Positions 13,658 through 23,080 are shown, counted from the first letter of the stretch. The stretch is 64,000 bases of DNA from Actinopolyspora saharensis (GCF_900100925.1 NZ_FNKO01000001.1:1-64000); one strand, 5' to 3'. Notes: generated from the letters alone by a model not told the origin. A program made the numbers and translations.

Positions 13658-14383
13658 CTACTTCCTGCGGGTGGCGCGTTGCATGTTGCGCATCTTGGCG
13701 CCCTGCGGAGCGGGGCCCTTGGGCGCGGCCGTCCCCCTGTTCCCGATGGCTTCGAGGCGCTTGTCCAGGGAGTCGATCTGGCCCGCGTTGATGTTGCGCG
13801 GCAGCTTCATGATCTTGGACTGGAGCTTGCTCAGCGGGACCTGGTCCTGCTCGTCCCCGACGATGAACTCGTAGATGGGGGTGTCGCCCACCAGCCGGGA
13901 GATGCGCTTCTTCTCCTGGCTCATGAGGTTCTTGACCCGGTTCGGGGAGCCCTCGCCGACCAGCACGACCCCCGGCTTGCCGATGACCCGGTGCACCGCG
14001 TCGAGCTGACTGGTCCCGGCCACTCCCTGGGCCAGCTGCCACTTGCCCCGCATGTTCTCCAGGGCCCAGCCCGCCGCGCCGGGCTGCCCGCTGGCCTTCT
14101 TGTAGACGTTGGCCTGCACGCGCCTGCCGAAGATGATGACCGCTCCCAGCGCACCGAGGACGACGCCCACGGGGAGGAAGAACCACTGCAGTCCCCAGAC
14201 GAGGCCGAGTAGGAACGCCACTACGGCCGTGCCGAGCAGCACCGCGAGCATCAGCGGTACGAGCAGCCGATCCTCCCGGCGTTGCATCTTGAACGCCTCG
14301 AACAGCTGTTTGCGGCGGGCGCTCGACGCCTGCCGCTTCTGCTTGGCCGCTTCTTTCTTGGCGGCCCGGTCCTGCTTGGCCAT
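13658..14383 (-). CDS. DUF4191 family membrane protein
   Basis: This 241-aa protein has a basic, coiled N-terminus (KQDRAAKKEAAKQKRQ), two closely spaced membrane helices at roughly residues 45-90 and a conserved cytoplasmic domain of about 130 residues. That domain contains WALENMRGKW and GKPGVVLVGEG. DUF4191 proteins (Rv2219 in M. tuberculosis) occur next to lipA across actinobacteria, and their function is not established. The ATG at 14383 has a -10-like TATCCT 6 nt upstream and no Shine-Dalgarno. The 239-nt gap to lipA argues for a separate transcript. Confidence 0.87.
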   Translation of the reverse strand: MAKQDRAAKKEAAKQKRQASSARRKQLFEAFKMQRREDRLLVPLMLAVLLGTAVVAFLLGLVWGLQWFFLPVGVVLGALGAVIIFGRRVQANVYKKASGQPGAAGWALENMRGKWQLAQGVAGTSQLDAVHRVIGKPGVVLVGEGSPNRVKNLMSQEKKRISRLVGDTPIYEFIVGDEQDQVPLSKLQSKIMKLPRNINAGQIDSLDKRLEAIGNRGTAAPKGPAPQGAKMRNMQRATRRK

Positions 14384-14389
14384 ACCCAC

Positions 14390-14395
14390 AGGATA
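14390..14395 (-). promoter_or_regulatory. Candidate -10 element of the DUF4191 gene, leaderless start
   Basis: TATCCT on the minus strand lies 6 nt before the ATG at 14383. Confidence 0.45.
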
Positions 14396-14621
14396 CGGCC
14401 GGGGATGCGGGAGGCGTCCATACGGTTCGCCCCGGGCCGGAGCGGCTCGTTGAGGAGCGCTTCCCGGGGCGCGGCCCGCACGCGCGGGCCGGCGGTGCGG
14501 GTGGGCGGGTGCCGGTGCGCCCACCCGCACCGCTTCGGTCCCGATCGTCGGTTCGCGAAGCGGCGAGCGCGGAATTTCCGCGGTCACCGCGGCCGGGTGG
14601 GCGCCGGTGGCGCCTGCCGGC

Positions 14622-15623
14622 TCAGCGGGACAGCAGGTTGCTGGCCTCCTGGGCCGCCGTTCCGGCCTTGGCCAGGTGCGCCAGGTTCTCCGGAAGCGGC
14701 ATGCCGCGGTGCTCGGTGGCCTTGGCGTACAGCCTCCCGGCGCGGTAGCTGGACCGCACCAGCGGGCCCGCCATGACCCCGGGGAACCCGATCCGCTCCG
14801 CCGCCTTGGTGTGCTCCACGAACTCCTCGGGCTTGACCCAGCGGTCCACCGGGTGGTGCCGCGGGCTGGGACGCAGGTACTGCGTGATGGTGATGATGTC
14901 GCAGCCCGCCTCGTGCAGGTCGCGGAGCGTGGGTTCGACCTCCTCCGGGGTCTCGCCCATCCCGAGGATCAGGTTGGACTTGGTGACCAACCCGGCCTCG
15001 CGGGCGAGCGTGAGCACCTTGAGCGAGCGGTCGTAGCGGAAGGCGGGTCGCATCCGCTTGAACACGCTCGGAACCGTCTCGATGTTGTGCGCGAGCACCT
15101 CCGGACGCGATCCGAAGACCTCGGCGAGCTGTTCGGGTTCGGCGTTGAAGTCCGGGATGAGCAGCTCGACACCGGTTCCGGGGTTCAGATCGTGGATCTG
15201 ACGCACCGTCTCCGCGTACAGCCAGGCCCCGCCGTCCTCCAGGTCGTCACGGGCCACACCGGTCACGGTCGAGTAGCGCAGGCCCATCGCCTGCACCGAC
15301 TCCGCGACCTTCCGCGGCTCGCTGGTGTCCAGCGCGGCGGGTTTGCCCGTGTCGATCTGGCAGAAGTCACAGCGGCGGGTGCACTGGTCCCCGCCGATGA
15401 GGAAGGTGGCTTCCCTGTCCTCCCAGCACTCGAAGATGTTGGGGCAGCCCGCCTCCTCGCAGACGGTGTTGAGGCCCTCGCGCTGTACCAGTCCCTTGAG
15501 CTCCTGGTACTCCGGACCCATGCGGGCACGCGTCTTGATCCAGGACGGCTTCTTCTCGATCGGCGTTTGGCTGTTGCGGGCTTCCAGCCGCAACAACTTC
15601 CGCCCCTCCGGCGCCACAGTCAC
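14622..15623 (-). CDS. lipA: Lipoyl synthase
   Basis: This 333-aa radical SAM enzyme inserts two sulfurs into protein-bound octanoyl groups. The auxiliary cluster ligands are Cys55, Cys60 and Cys66 ([12 protein letters not shown]), and the radical-SAM cluster ligands are Cys81, Cys85 and Cys88 (CTRRCDFC). The C-terminal VRSSY supplies the Ser ligand of the auxiliary cluster. Its products are the lipoyl domains of SucB, encoded 5 kb away. Three in-frame GTG codons occur at the 5' end. GTG 15623 was chosen because a -10-like TAACCT lies 6 nt upstream and the resulting [13 protein letters not shown] matches the mycobacterial N-terminus. Two unrelated genes separate it from lipB. Confidence 0.97.
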   Translation of the reverse strand: MTVAPEGRKLLRLEARNSQTPIEKKPSWIKTRARMGPEYQELKGLVQREGLNTVCEEAGCPNIFECWEDREATFLIGGDQCTRRCDFCQIDTGKPAALDTSEPRKVAESVQAMGLRYSTVTGVARDDLEDGGAWLYAETVRQIHDLNPGTGVELLIPDFNAEPEQLAEVFGSRPEVLAHNIETVPSVFKRMRPAFRYDRSLKVLTLAREAGLVTKSNLILGMGETPEEVEPTLRDLHEAGCDIITITQYLRPSPRHHPVDRWVKPEEFVEHTKAAERIGFPGVMAGPLVRSSYRAGRLYAKATEHRGMPLPENLAHLAKAGTAAQEASNLLSR

Positions 15624-15629
15624 GACCAC

Positions 15630-15635
15630 AGGTTA
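15630..15635 (-). promoter_or_regulatory. Candidate -10 element of lipA, leaderless start
   Basis: TAACCT on the minus strand ends 6 nt before GTG 15623. It abuts the alternative GTG at 15629, which would then lie too close. Confidence 0.45.
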
Positions 15636-15776
15636 CGCCCCGGTGGCCGGACGGCGACAATGACCGAGGTCACCCGATCTTCACTCGAAGGTCGCACCCG
15701 CGGATTCCGGAGCACCGGGTCAGCGCCCCGAAGCCGTCCACGGCGACCGCGCACCCGCGAGCGGGCGGGGCGGGTG

Positions 15777-16709
15777 CTAGCGGGGTGGTTCCACACCGGT
15801 CAGCTCGGCGGTGACCTCCCAGAGGCGCTTCGCGGTCGCGTCGTCCTCGGCGGCGGGGCTCTTCCTGGCCCGTTTGGGGAACCCGCGGGTCTCGGCCACC
15901 CGGGAGGGGCCGAAGAAGTCGTCACCGGAAACCCCGGGGGCGGTGGCCGCGTAGAGCTGGGGAAGGGCGCCGATCTCCACCCGCTGGTTGATCGCGCCGG
16001 TGACCGAGCGGAGCACCTTGTCCACGGGGCCGGGCAGCCCGCGCTGCCGGGTGGAGTTGGGGAGCAGCTCGGTCGCGGTCGTTCCCGGGTGCGCGGAGAC
16101 GCCGATCACGTTGGCTTCCGCCGCGCGGAGCCTGCTGTCCAGCTCGCGGGTGAACAGCAGGTTGGCCAGCTTGGACTGCGAGTAGGCCCGCATCGGGGTG
16201 TAGCGGCGGCGCCGGAAGTTCGGGTCCGTGGTGTCGAGCCCGCCGCCGTGGTGGGCGAGACTGGTCAGGGTCACCACTCGCGCGCTCGCCGAACCGCGCA
16301 GGGCGGGCATCAACAACCAGGTCAGCGCGGCGTGGCCGAGGTGGTTGGTCCCGAACTGCAGCTCGTGGCCGTCCGCGGTGCTCCGGTGCGGGGTCGCCAT
16401 GACTCCGGCGTTGTTCATCAGCAGGTCCAGCCGGTCGCCGGTGCGCTCCCTGACGGCGGGGGCGGCGTCGCGGACCGAGTTCAGCTCGGCCAGGTCGAGC
16501 CGGATCAGTTCGGGAGGTGTCGCGGCCGTGGCCGCGACCTCGCGCAACGCGGTCGTCCCCCGTTCGGAGTCCCGGCAGCCGAGCAGCACCCGCGCGCCGC
16601 GCTCGGCGAGGACGCGGGCGCTGTGCAGCCCCAGGCCGGAATTCGCCCCGGTGATCAGGACCGTCCTGCCGGTCTGGTCCGGGATGGCGCTTTCGTCCCA
16701 CTTGGTCAT
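15777..16709 (-). CDS. Short-chain dehydrogenase/reductase (retinol-dehydrogenase-like)
   Basis: This 310-aa SDR has the cofactor motif TGANSGLG near residue 20, the structural NNAGVM near residue 98 and the active-site Y-x-x-x-K in AYSQSK near residue 176. An Arg in GCRDSERG after beta-2 favours NADP(H). The insert LAHHGGGLDTTDPNF before the active Tyr is typical of the retinol dehydrogenase/WW-oxidoreductase-like branch. The substrate is unknown. The ATG start follows a -10-like TAGGAC 6 nt upstream. It lies between lipA and lipB, which are adjacent in mycobacteria, so it appears to be a lineage-specific addition. Confidence 0.9.
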   Translation of the reverse strand: MTKWDESAIPDQTGRTVLITGANSGLGLHSARVLAERGARVLLGCRDSERGTTALREVAATAATPPELIRLDLAELNSVRDAAPAVRERTGDRLDLLMNNAGVMATPHRSTADGHELQFGTNHLGHAALTWLLMPALRGSASARVVTLTSLAHHGGGLDTTDPNFRRRRYTPMRAYSQSKLANLLFTRELDSRLRAAEANVIGVSAHPGTTATELLPNSTRQRGLPGPVDKVLRSVTGAINQRVEIGALPQLYAATAPGVSGDDFFGPSRVAETRGFPKRARKSPAAEDDATAKRLWEVTAELTGVEPPR

Positions 16710-16875
16710 GCCGCAGTCCTACCCCACGGTGATCACCGGGACAACGCCGCGTCCCCCTTCGGTGGTCGCCGGTCGGCGGTCGGACGAGCTCGGAGGTGGC
16801 GCGCCTGCACTGCTCGATCAGGGGAGAGCACCCGCAGCGGGGCGGTACGCGGGAGCGGGGCGCTCCGGAGCTCGT

Positions 16876-16881
16876 TAGCCT
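16876..16881 (+). promoter_or_regulatory. Candidate -10 element, leaderless start
   Basis: TAGCCT lies 7 nt before GTG 16889, with no Shine-Dalgarno. Confidence 0.45.
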
Positions 16882-16888
16882 CGAGCAC

Positions 16889-17836
16889 GTGACCGAAGAA
16901 TTCAAGCTCAGGATCTTCACCGAGCCCCAGCAGGGGGCCACCTACGACGACCTGCTCCGGGTGGCGCGCACCACGGAAGAGGCGGGCTACGACGCCTTCT
17001 TCCGCTCCGACCACTATCTGCGAATGGGGGACGTGAACGGACTGCCCGGCCCGACCGACGCGTGGTTGACGCTGGCCGGACTGGCGCGCGAGACCTCGCG
17101 GTTGCGGCTGGGCACGCTGATGAGCGCGGCGACGTTCCGCCTGCCCGGTCCGCTCGCGATCTCGGCCGCCCAGGTGGACCAGATGTCCGGGGGGCGGGTC
17201 GAGCTCGGGCTCGGCAGCGGCTGGTACGAGGAGGAGCACACCGCCTACGGCATCCCGTTCCCACCGCTGCGGGAGCGCTTCGACTGGTACAGCGAGCAGC
17301 TGGAGATCGTCACCGGGATGTGGGCCACGCCCTCCGGTTCCACCTTCGACTACCAGGGGACCCACTACCGGATCAGTGACTCCCCGGCGCTGCCGAAGCC
17401 GGTGCAGAGTCCCCGTCCTCCCGTGCTCATCGGAGGGGCGGGCAAGAAGCGAACCCCCGAGCTGGCGGCGAGGTTCGCCGACGAGTTCAACCTCCCCTTC
17501 GTGGACGAGGACACGGCGCGGGCCCAGTTCGAACGCGTCGACGCGGCGTGCCGGGAGGTCGGCAGGGATCCGGCCGAGATCGTGCGCTCGGCCGCGCTGG
17601 TGCTGTGCGTCGGCAGGAACGAGTCCGAGCTCGCCCGGCGCGCCGAGGCGATCGGGCGCGACGTGGACGAGCTCCGCGCGAACGGCCTGGCGGGCACCCC
17701 GGCCGAGGTGGTGGACAAGATCGGCCGGTGGCGCAGGAACACCGGGATCACCAGGGCCTACCTCCAGGTGCTGGACCTGACCGATCCGGACCACCTCGAG
17801 CTGGTGGCCTCCGAGGTGGCGGGCAGCCTGGACTGA
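16889..17836 (+). CDS. LLM-class (luciferase-like) F420-dependent oxidoreductase
   Basis: This 315-aa TIM-barrel flavin or F420 enzyme has the family landmarks FFRSDHY near residue 38, LGTLMSAATFR, QVDQMSGGRVELGLGSGWYEEEH (in two parts near 90-110) and PPVLIGGAGKKRTPELAARFAD. These place it in the TIGR03560-like F420-dependent group common in actinobacteria. The substrate is unknown. The start is GTG 16889, where the conserved sequence begins and a -10-like TAGCCT lies 7 nt upstream. The longer frame from 16796 has no conserved content. It converges on lipB with a 51-nt gap containing a small hairpin. Confidence 0.88.
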   Translation: MTEEFKLRIFTEPQQGATYDDLLRVARTTEEAGYDAFFRSDHYLRMGDVNGLPGPTDAWLTLAGLARETSRLRLGTLMSAATFRLPGPLAISAAQVDQMSGGRVELGLGSGWYEEEHTAYGIPFPPLRERFDWYSEQLEIVTGMWATPSGSTFDYQGTHYRISDSPALPKPVQSPRPPVLIGGAGKKRTPELAARFADEFNLPFVDEDTARAQFERVDAACREVGRDPAEIVRSAALVLCVGRNESELARRAEAIGRDVDELRANGLAGTPAEVVDKIGRWRRNTGITRAYLQVLDLTDPDHLELVASEVAGSLD

Positions 17837-17870
17837 GCGCGGGTTCCGTGCCGGCCGCCCGCGCGACGAG

Positions 17871-17887
17871 CCCCGCGGAAAGCGGGG
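17871..17887. terminator. Short hairpin between convergent LLM oxidoreductase and lipB
   Basis: CCCCGC and GCGGGG pair around a GGAAA loop in the 51-nt gap between the two gene ends. The stem is only 6 bp and no U-tract follows. Confidence 0.4.
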
Positions 17888-18634
17888 TCAGCGCAGGCTC
17901 GGGTCCAGCGAGAACGTCATACCGGCCGGTGCCTCGGCAGCGGCCCGGACGTCGCACTCGGTGACCTCGAGAACGCCGTCCAGGGCGTCCGGCACGGCCT
18001 TGCGCACCAGTGGAAGCGCCTCGGCAACGGTGACCTCCCTGCCCAGTTCCGCCGACAGCGAGGTGACCCCGGCATCGCTGATCCCGCAGGGCACGATGCG
18101 GTCGAACTCGCTCATGTCCGAGTTGCAGTTGAGCTCGAGCCCGTGCATCGTCACGCCGCGCTGCACGCGGATGCCGATCGCGGCGATCTTGCGTTCCGGA
18201 CGGTCCCCGTCGGCGGCGAGCCACACACCGCTGCGTCCCTCGACGCGTCCGGTGCTCAGCCCGAACTCGGCGCACACCTGGATGAGTGCCTGCTCCAGCC
18301 TGCGCACGTAGTCGACCACGTCGACCGGGTCGGCCAGCCGCAGGATCGGGTAGCCGACGAGCTGCCCCGGCCCGTGCCAGGTGATCTTGCCGCCGCGGTC
18401 GACGTCGATCACCGGTGTGCCGTCCTGCGGCCGGTCCTCGGGTTTGGTGCGCTTGCCGGCCGTGTAGACCGAGGGGTGCTCCAGCAGCAGCAGGGTGTCC
18501 GTCCCGGAGTCCTCCGCGCGCGCCGTGGCCAGTTCCCGCTGGCGCTGCCACGCGGTCTCGTAGTCGATCGTGCCCAGCTCCCGCACCTCGATCTCGTGCG
18601 AGGCGGAGCGGCACGAGCTTGCGCTGTCACTCAC
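17888..18634 (-). CDS. lipB: Octanoyl-[acyl-carrier-protein]:protein octanoyltransferase
   Basis: This 248-aa enzyme transfers octanoate from ACP to the lipoyl domains of E2 subunits, the step before LipA. Motifs are [11 protein letters not shown], the [17 protein letters not shown] block with the conserved His, and the catalytic pair of Lys in KIAAIGIRV and Cys in IVPCGISD. The start GTG 18634 has a -10-like TAGGCT 6 nt upstream. It reads in the same direction as the TIGR01777 gene and sucB, so the lipoate pathway and its target are clustered. An SDR and an LLM gene intervene before lipA. Confidence 0.96.
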   Translation of the reverse strand: MSDSASSCRSASHEIEVRELGTIDYETAWQRQRELATARAEDSGTDTLLLLEHPSVYTAGKRTKPEDRPQDGTPVIDVDRGGKITWHGPGQLVGYPILRLADPVDVVDYVRRLEQALIQVCAEFGLSTGRVEGRSGVWLAADGDRPERKIAAIGIRVQRGVTMHGLELNCNSDMSEFDRIVPCGISDAGVTSLSAELGREVTVAEALPLVRKAVPDALDGVLEVTECDVRAAAEAPAGMTFSLDPSLR

Positions 18635-18640
18635 GTCGTC

Positions 18641-18646
18641 AGCCTA
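18641..18646 (-). promoter_or_regulatory. Candidate -10 element of lipB, leaderless start
   Basis: TAGGCT on the minus strand lies 6 nt before GTG 18634. Confidence 0.45.
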
Positions 18647-18707
18647 ACGCTCGCGGATCCCGAGCGGTTCACCGCACGGTCGGCGAGCCCCGCGCGACCG
18701 TCGCGGG

Positions 18708-18763
18708 GGTGGCTACCCGATGTCGGGCCTCCCGGAGCGAGGGCCCGCGGGAGGTTCCGCCGC
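18708..18763 (+). repeat. Intergenic structured repeat, copy A
   Basis: It begins GGTGGCTACCCGATGTCGGG and continues into a GAGCGAGGGCCC and GAGGTTCCGCC segment. It is nearly identical over about 45 bp to copy B (53025) and, in reverse complement, to copy C (42118). CCCGA and TCGGG form a small hairpin. It lies between lipB and the TIGR01777 gene. Confidence 0.8.
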
Positions 18764-18801
18764 CCGCACCGCCACGCCAAGCTCCACCAAGGTTTCCGTT
18801 C

Positions 18802-19686
18802 TCACGCGGAGATGGCTGTCCCCAGGGCAGCCCGCACGCTCCGGTGCTGGAAGGCGAAACCGTGCTCGTCCAGCACACCCGGAACGGCCCGCTGCCCGGT
18901 CAGCACGAGCTGCTGGGCGAGCTCGCCCAGCACGGCCCGCACGGCGAAGGCGGGAATCACCCACGGGGTGGGGCGTCCGAGCGCTTCGCCCAGGGCCCTG
19001 GTGAACTCGGCGTTGCTGACCGGTTCGGGGCCGGTGAGGTTGACCGGGCCGGACAGCTCCGCGTTCTCGAGCGCGAAACGGATCGCGGCTGTCGCGTCGT
19101 CCAGGGATATCCAGGGCACGTACTGCGCGCCCGAGCCGAGTCTGCCGCCGAGCATCAGGGAGAACAGCGGTTTGAGCGGTCCCAGCAGCCCGCCCGAGGG
19201 GGACAGCACCGGACCGATCCGGAGCCGTACGACCCTGGCGGGAGCGGCGTGCTCGGCCGCCGATTCCCAGCGGCGGCACAGCTCGGCGAGGAAACCGGTC
19301 CCCGGCTCTGCGGACTCGGTGACCACTCTGCTGCCGGTGTCCCCGTAGTAGGACACCCCGGACGCGTTGATCAACGTCGGGATTCCCCTGGCGCGGACCG
19401 CCTCGGCCAGCACGGCCGTGCTCCTGGTCCGCGAGTGGTCCAGTTCCCGTTTGCGCTCGGGCGTCCACCGCTTGCCCATCAGCGGCGCACCGCAGAGGTT
19501 GACGACGGCGTCGGCGCCGTCGAGGGCGTGCTCGTCGAGCTCACCCCCGCTCGGATCCCACTCTCGTTCGTCCGGGGCCTGCGCCGTGCCGCGCACCAGG
19601 CGAAACACCTCGTGCCGTGCGTGCCGCAGCGCGGGGACGAGATGACTTCCCAGCAGGCCGGAGGAGCCGGCGATCACCACGCGCAT
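18802..19686 (-). CDS. TIGR01777 family epimerase-like protein (SDR39U1/YfcH type)
   Basis: This 294-aa extended SDR has the nucleotide-binding motif VIAGSSGLLGSHLV at the N-terminus, VNLCGAPL near residue 70, the family segment SGVSYYGDTG around residue 115 and a C-terminal DUF1731 block (WVIPAFAVRAVLGE and following). Human SDR39U1 and E. coli YfcH belong here; the substrate is unknown. The same gene (Rv2216) sits between sucB/dlaT and lipB in mycobacteria, so the association with the 2-oxo acid dehydrogenase genes is conserved. The start is the ATG at 19686, with the conserved MRVVIAGSSG. A 169-nt gap to lipB holds repeat copy A. Confidence 0.9.
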   Translation of the reverse strand: MRVVIAGSSGLLGSHLVPALRHARHEVFRLVRGTAQAPDEREWDPSGGELDEHALDGADAVVNLCGAPLMGKRWTPERKRELDHSRTRSTAVLAEAVRARGIPTLINASGVSYYGDTGSRVVTESAEPGTGFLAELCRRWESAAEHAAPARVVRLRIGPVLSPSGGLLGPLKPLFSLMLGGRLGSGAQYVPWISLDDATAAIRFALENAELSGPVNLTGPEPVSNAEFTRALGEALGRPTPWVIPAFAVRAVLGELAQQLVLTGQRAVPGVLDEHGFAFQHRSVRAALGTAISA

Positions 19687-19770
19687 GTCCCGATCTTCGC
19701 GCAATGATCGTCACAACGCGAGACCCTCCGCTCAACCGGGGTGCTACCGGTGGCGCGCGGGGCAGGACGC

Positions 19771-19813
19771 GAAAAGGCCGGGGCCGTCCCGGTGGTGTGG
19801 GACGGCCCCGGCC
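19771..19813 (-). terminator. Rho-independent terminator of the lpd-sucB operon
   Basis: On the minus strand a perfect 15-bp stem (GGCCGGGGCCGTCCC / GGGACGGCCCCGGCC) with an 8-nt loop is followed by TTTTC. It lies 43 nt after the sucB stop. Confidence 0.9.
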
Positions 19814-19855
19814 GTGTCGGCGCTTCCCGCGGAGGGGCTCACCGCGCGGGTTCGG

Positions 19856-21643
19856 TCACAGACCGAGGTCGGCCTCGAAGGCCCCCTCCTCCAACCGCTG
19901 CTTGATCGTGTTCAGGAAGCGGGCCGCGTCGGCGCCGTCGACGAGCCTGTGGTCGTAGGACAGCGCCAGGTAGACCATCGAGCGGATGGCGATGGTGTCG
20001 CCTCCCGCCTCGTCGGAGACGACCACCGGGCGCTTCACGACCATCCCGGTCCCCAACATGCCCACTTGCGGGGGGTTCAGGATCGGGGTGTCGAACAGGG
20101 CTCCTCGGCTGCCCGTGTTGGTCAGCGTGAACGTGCCCCCGCTGAGCTCGGTGGGCTTGACCTTGCTCTCCCTGGTGCGCTCGGCGACGTCGGAGATCTT
20201 GCGCGCCAGGCCGCCGAGGTTGAGGTCGCCCGCGTCGTGGATCACCGGGCTGAGCAGCCCGCGGTCGGTGTCCACGGCGATCGAGAGGTGCTCCGCACCG
20301 TGGTAGGTGACCTCCTTGGCCTCCTCGTTGACCGAGGCGTTGAGCTTCGGGTGCAGCTTCAGCGCCTCGACCGCGGCCTTGGCGAAGAAGGGCAGGAAGG
20401 AGAGCTTGACGCCCTCCGCGGCTTCGAAGTTCTCCTTGGCCTGCTCCCGCAGCCGGGCGATCCTGGTGACGTCGACCTCGGTGACCGTGGTCAACTGCGC
20501 CGCCGTCTGCAGGGAGTCGACCATCCGCTGGGCCAGCACCTGCCGCAGCCGCGACATCTTCTGGGTGGTGCCGCGCAGCGCCTTGGCCTCCGAGGAGGGC
20601 TCCTGGTCGGCGGCTGTGGTCGCGGGCTCGGTCGCCGGTGCCTCGGCACCGGAGGCCTGCTGCCCGCCGGTCTCCTGCGGCTGGGAGCGCGCGGCGATGG
20701 CCGCCTGCACGTCCTGCTTGCGGATGCGTCCGCCGACGCCGGTTCCCTGCAGCGAACGCAGGTCGATCCCGTGCTCGTTGGCGAGCTTGCGCACCAGCGG
20801 GGTGACGTAGGGGGCCGAGGCCGCGGCCTCCTCCTGGTCCGCCGCGGGTTCCGCGGCGGGCTGGGCAGCGGCTGGTTGTTCCGGCTGCTGCGGCTGCTGC
20901 TGCGGCTCGGGGGAGGGCTGCGGTGCGGGCGCCTCCTCCTTGGCGGGCTCGGGAGCGGGCTGCGGTGCGGCGGCGGGCTGTTCCGGCTGCTTCGGCTCCT
21001 CGGGCGCTGGCGCCCCGGCCGGGGCCGCACCCTGCTCACCGACCACGGCGAGCTTCTCACCGACCTCGATGGTGTCGTCCTCGCCCGCGGTGATCTCCAG
21101 AATCGTTCCCGCGACGGGGGAGGGGACCTCCGTGTCGACCTTGTCGGTGGAGACCTCCAGGAGAGGTTCGTCGACTTCGACGGTGTCCCCGACCTGCTTG
21201 AGCCACCGGGTGATCGTGCCCTCGGTGACGCTCTCGCCCAGGGCGGGCATCTGCACGTCGGAGCCCTGGGCCGCGCCAGCGCCGGCGGACTGCTCGGGCC
21301 GGGGAGCCGAGGACTGCTGGGGTTCGGGAGCGGGTTCCGGTGCCGGTTCGGGCGCGGGCTGCTCGGCGGCCTGCGCCTGCTGCTCCTGCGCGGGCGGGGT
21401 CTCGCTGCTGTCCCCGATCAGGGCCAGTTCACCACCGACCTCGATGGTGTCGTCCTCGCTGGCCACTATTTGCTGCACTACACCGGCGGCGGGGGAGGGG
21501 ACCTCCGTGTCGACCTTGTCGGTGGAGACCTCCAGGAGAGGTTCGTCGACTTCGACGGTGTCCCCGACCTGCTTGAGCCACCGGGTGATCGTGCCCTCGC
21601 TGACGCTTTCACCGAGTGCCGGCATCTGGACAGAGAAGGCCAT
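19856..21643 (-). CDS. sucB: 2-oxo acid dehydrogenase E2 (dihydrolipoyllysine succinyltransferase) with two lipoyl domains
   Basis: This 595-aa E2 core has lipoyl domains at residues 3-78 and 128-203 (lipoyl-Lys 43 and 168, each in STDKVDTE), Ala/Pro/Glu/Gln-rich linkers and an E1/E3-binding domain ([13 protein letters not shown]). The C-terminal acyltransferase catalytic domain carries active-site His565 and Asp569 in DHRLVDGAD. It is orthologous to M. tuberculosis DlaT (Rv2215), which serves pyruvate dehydrogenase there, so the symbol sucB versus dlaT is open. A 110-nt block is identical between the two lipoyl-domain coding regions. The lpd gene is 66 nt upstream on the same strand, and lipB and lipA lie downstream. 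Confidence 0.94.
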   Translation of the reverse strand: MAFSVQMPALGESVSEGTITRWLKQVGDTVEVDEPLLEVSTDKVDTEVPSPAAGVVQQIVASEDDTIEVGGELALIGDSSETPPAQEQQAQAAEQPAPEPAPEPAPEPQQSSAPRPEQSAGAGAAQGSDVQMPALGESVTEGTITRWLKQVGDTVEVDEPLLEVSTDKVDTEVPSPVAGTILEITAGEDDTIEVGEKLAVVGEQGAAPAGAPAPEEPKQPEQPAAAPQPAPEPAKEEAPAPQPSPEPQQQPQQPEQPAAAQPAAEPAADQEEAAASAPYVTPLVRKLANEHGIDLRSLQGTGVGGRIRKQDVQAAIAARSQPQETGGQQASGAEAPATEPATTAADQEPSSEAKALRGTTQKMSRLRQVLAQRMVDSLQTAAQLTTVTEVDVTRIARLREQAKENFEAAEGVKLSFLPFFAKAAVEALKLHPKLNASVNEEAKEVTYHGAEHLSIAVDTDRGLLSPVIHDAGDLNLGGLARKISDVAERTRESKVKPTELSGGTFTLTNTGSRGALFDTPILNPPQVGMLGTGMVVKRPVVVSDEAGGDTIAIRSMVYLALSYDHRLVDGADAARFLNTIKQRLEEGAFEADLGL

Positions 21644-21709
21644 CTTTTGCTGACTCCTCGTACTCGTGGCGTGTGGTGGACGGGCGTTCTTCCGGTTGAG
21701 CGCTGCGCG

Positions 21710-23080
21710 TCAGCCGTGTACGTGCAGAGGTTTGCCCGCCAGGGCGAGATGTGCCTCGCCGAGTGCCTCCGACTGCGTCGGGTGGGGGTGAACCAGCGGG
21801 GCCACGTCCTCGGGGAGAGCCTCCCAGTTGTAGATGAGTTGCGCCTCGCCGATGAGTTCGCCCACTCGCTCACCGACCAGGTGCAGACCGAGCACCGGGC
21901 CGTCCGCGGCGCGGACGACCTTGGCCGAGCCCGAGGTCTTGAGGATCTGGCTCCTGCCGTTGCCCGCCAGGTCGTAGGTGAAGGTCTCGACCTTGTCGTA
22001 CTGCTCCCGCGCCTCGCTCTCGGTGAGTCCGACCGAGGCCACCTCGGGGTTACTGTAGGTCACCCGCGGGATGCCGGCCTCGTCGATGACCGGGGGGTTG
22101 AGTCCGGCGATGTCCTCGGCGATGAACACGCCCTGCTGGAAACCGCGGTGCGCCAGTTGCAGGCCGGGGACGATGTCACCGACCGCGTAGACGCCGGGGA
22201 GGTTGGTGCGGAGACGTTCGTCGGTGCGCACGAAGCCGCGCTCGAGCGAGACCCCGGCCTCCTCGTAACCGTGCCCAGCCGTGTTCGGCCCCCGGCCGAC
22301 GGCGACGAGCAGCAGGTCGGCTTCCAGCGTCTCGCCGTTCTCCAGGCTGACCGTCACGCCCTCGTCGGTCTGCTGCGCACCGGTGAACTTAACCCCGGTG
22401 GAGAACTTGATGCCGCGCTTGCGGAAGGCGCGCTCGAGCTGCTTCGAGCTGGACTCGTCCTCGTTGGGCACCAGGTGGGGGAGGGCCTCGACGATGTTCA
22501 CCTCGGCTCCGAAGGAGCGCCACACGCTGGCGAACTCGACTCCGATGACGCCGCCGCCGAGCACGACCACCTTCTCCGGGACGTGGTCGAGGTTGAGTGC
22601 CTGCTCACTGGCGATGATGCGACCGCCGAACTCCAGCCCCGGCAGGGTCTTGGAGTAGGAGCCGGTGGCGAGCACGACGTTCTTCCCGGTGTAGTGGGTC
22701 CCGTCGACCTCGACGGTGTTGGCGTCGACGAGCGTGCCCGCGCCCTCCACGTAGTTGACCTCGTGGGCCTTGGCCAGCCCTTGCAGGCCCTTGTGAAGTT
22801 TGGTGACGATGCCGTTCTTGTAGGAGTTGACACCGTCCATGTCGATGCCCTCGAGGGAGGCTTTCACACCGATCTGGGAGCTCTCGCGTGTGGAATCCGC
22901 GACCTCGGCGGCGTGCAACAAGGCTTTGGTGGGGATGCACCCTCGGTGCAGACAGGTCCCACCGAGCTTGTCCTTTTCGATGAGGGTGACGGAAAGGCCC
23001 AGCTCCGCCGCGCGGAAAGCGCAGGCGTAGCCGCCGGAGCCGCCACCGAGGATGACTAGATCGGCGGACGTGTCGGTCAC
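21710..23080 (-). CDS. lpdA: Dihydrolipoyl dehydrogenase (E3)
   Basis: This 456-aa FAD disulfide oxidoreductase regenerates lipoate on E2 using NAD+. It shows FAD-binding GGGSGGY at residues 12-18, redox cysteines 43 and 48 in GGTCLHRGCIPTK, the NAD motif VVLGGGVIGVEFA, FAD-binding YAVGDIV and the C-terminal catalytic pair His433/Glu438 in HPHPTQSE. GTG 23080 is preferred because GAGGAG lies 6 nt before it. An ATG at 23104 or 23101 would add eight or seven unconserved residues. It lies 66 nt upstream of sucB and probably shares its transcript and terminator. Confidence 0.96.
   Translation of the reverse strand: MTDTSADLVILGGGSGGYACAFRAAELGLSVTLIEKDKLGGTCLHRGCIPTKALLHAAEVADSTRESSQIGVKASLEGIDMDGVNSYKNGIVTKLHKGLQGLAKAHEVNYVEGAGTLVDANTVEVDGTHYTGKNVVLATGSYSKTLPGLEFGGRIIASEQALNLDHVPEKVVVLGGGVIGVEFASVWRSFGAEVNIVEALPHLVPNEDESSSKQLERAFRKRGIKFSTGVKFTGAQQTDEGVTVSLENGETLEADLLLVAVGRGPNTAGHGYEEAGVSLERGFVRTDERLRTNLPGVYAVGDIVPGLQLAHRGFQQGVFIAEDIAGLNPPVIDEAGIPRVTYSNPEVASVGLTESEAREQYDKVETFTYDLAGNGRSQILKTSGSAKVVRAADGPVLGLHLVGERVGELIGEAQLIYNWEALPEDVAPLVHPHPTQSEALGEAHLALAGKPLHVHG

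Noticed and set aside
14607..16892. Long plus-strand frame opposite lipA and the SDR gene
   Set aside because: It overlaps lipA and an SDR that both show complete motifs. Its composition is typical of shadow frames.
19685..23059. Very long open frame on the plus strand opposite sucB and lpd
   Set aside because: It mirrors the codon structure of two certain genes on the minus strand. Its translation is Leu/Gly/Arg/Val-rich with no domain, as expected for antisense of high-GC genes.
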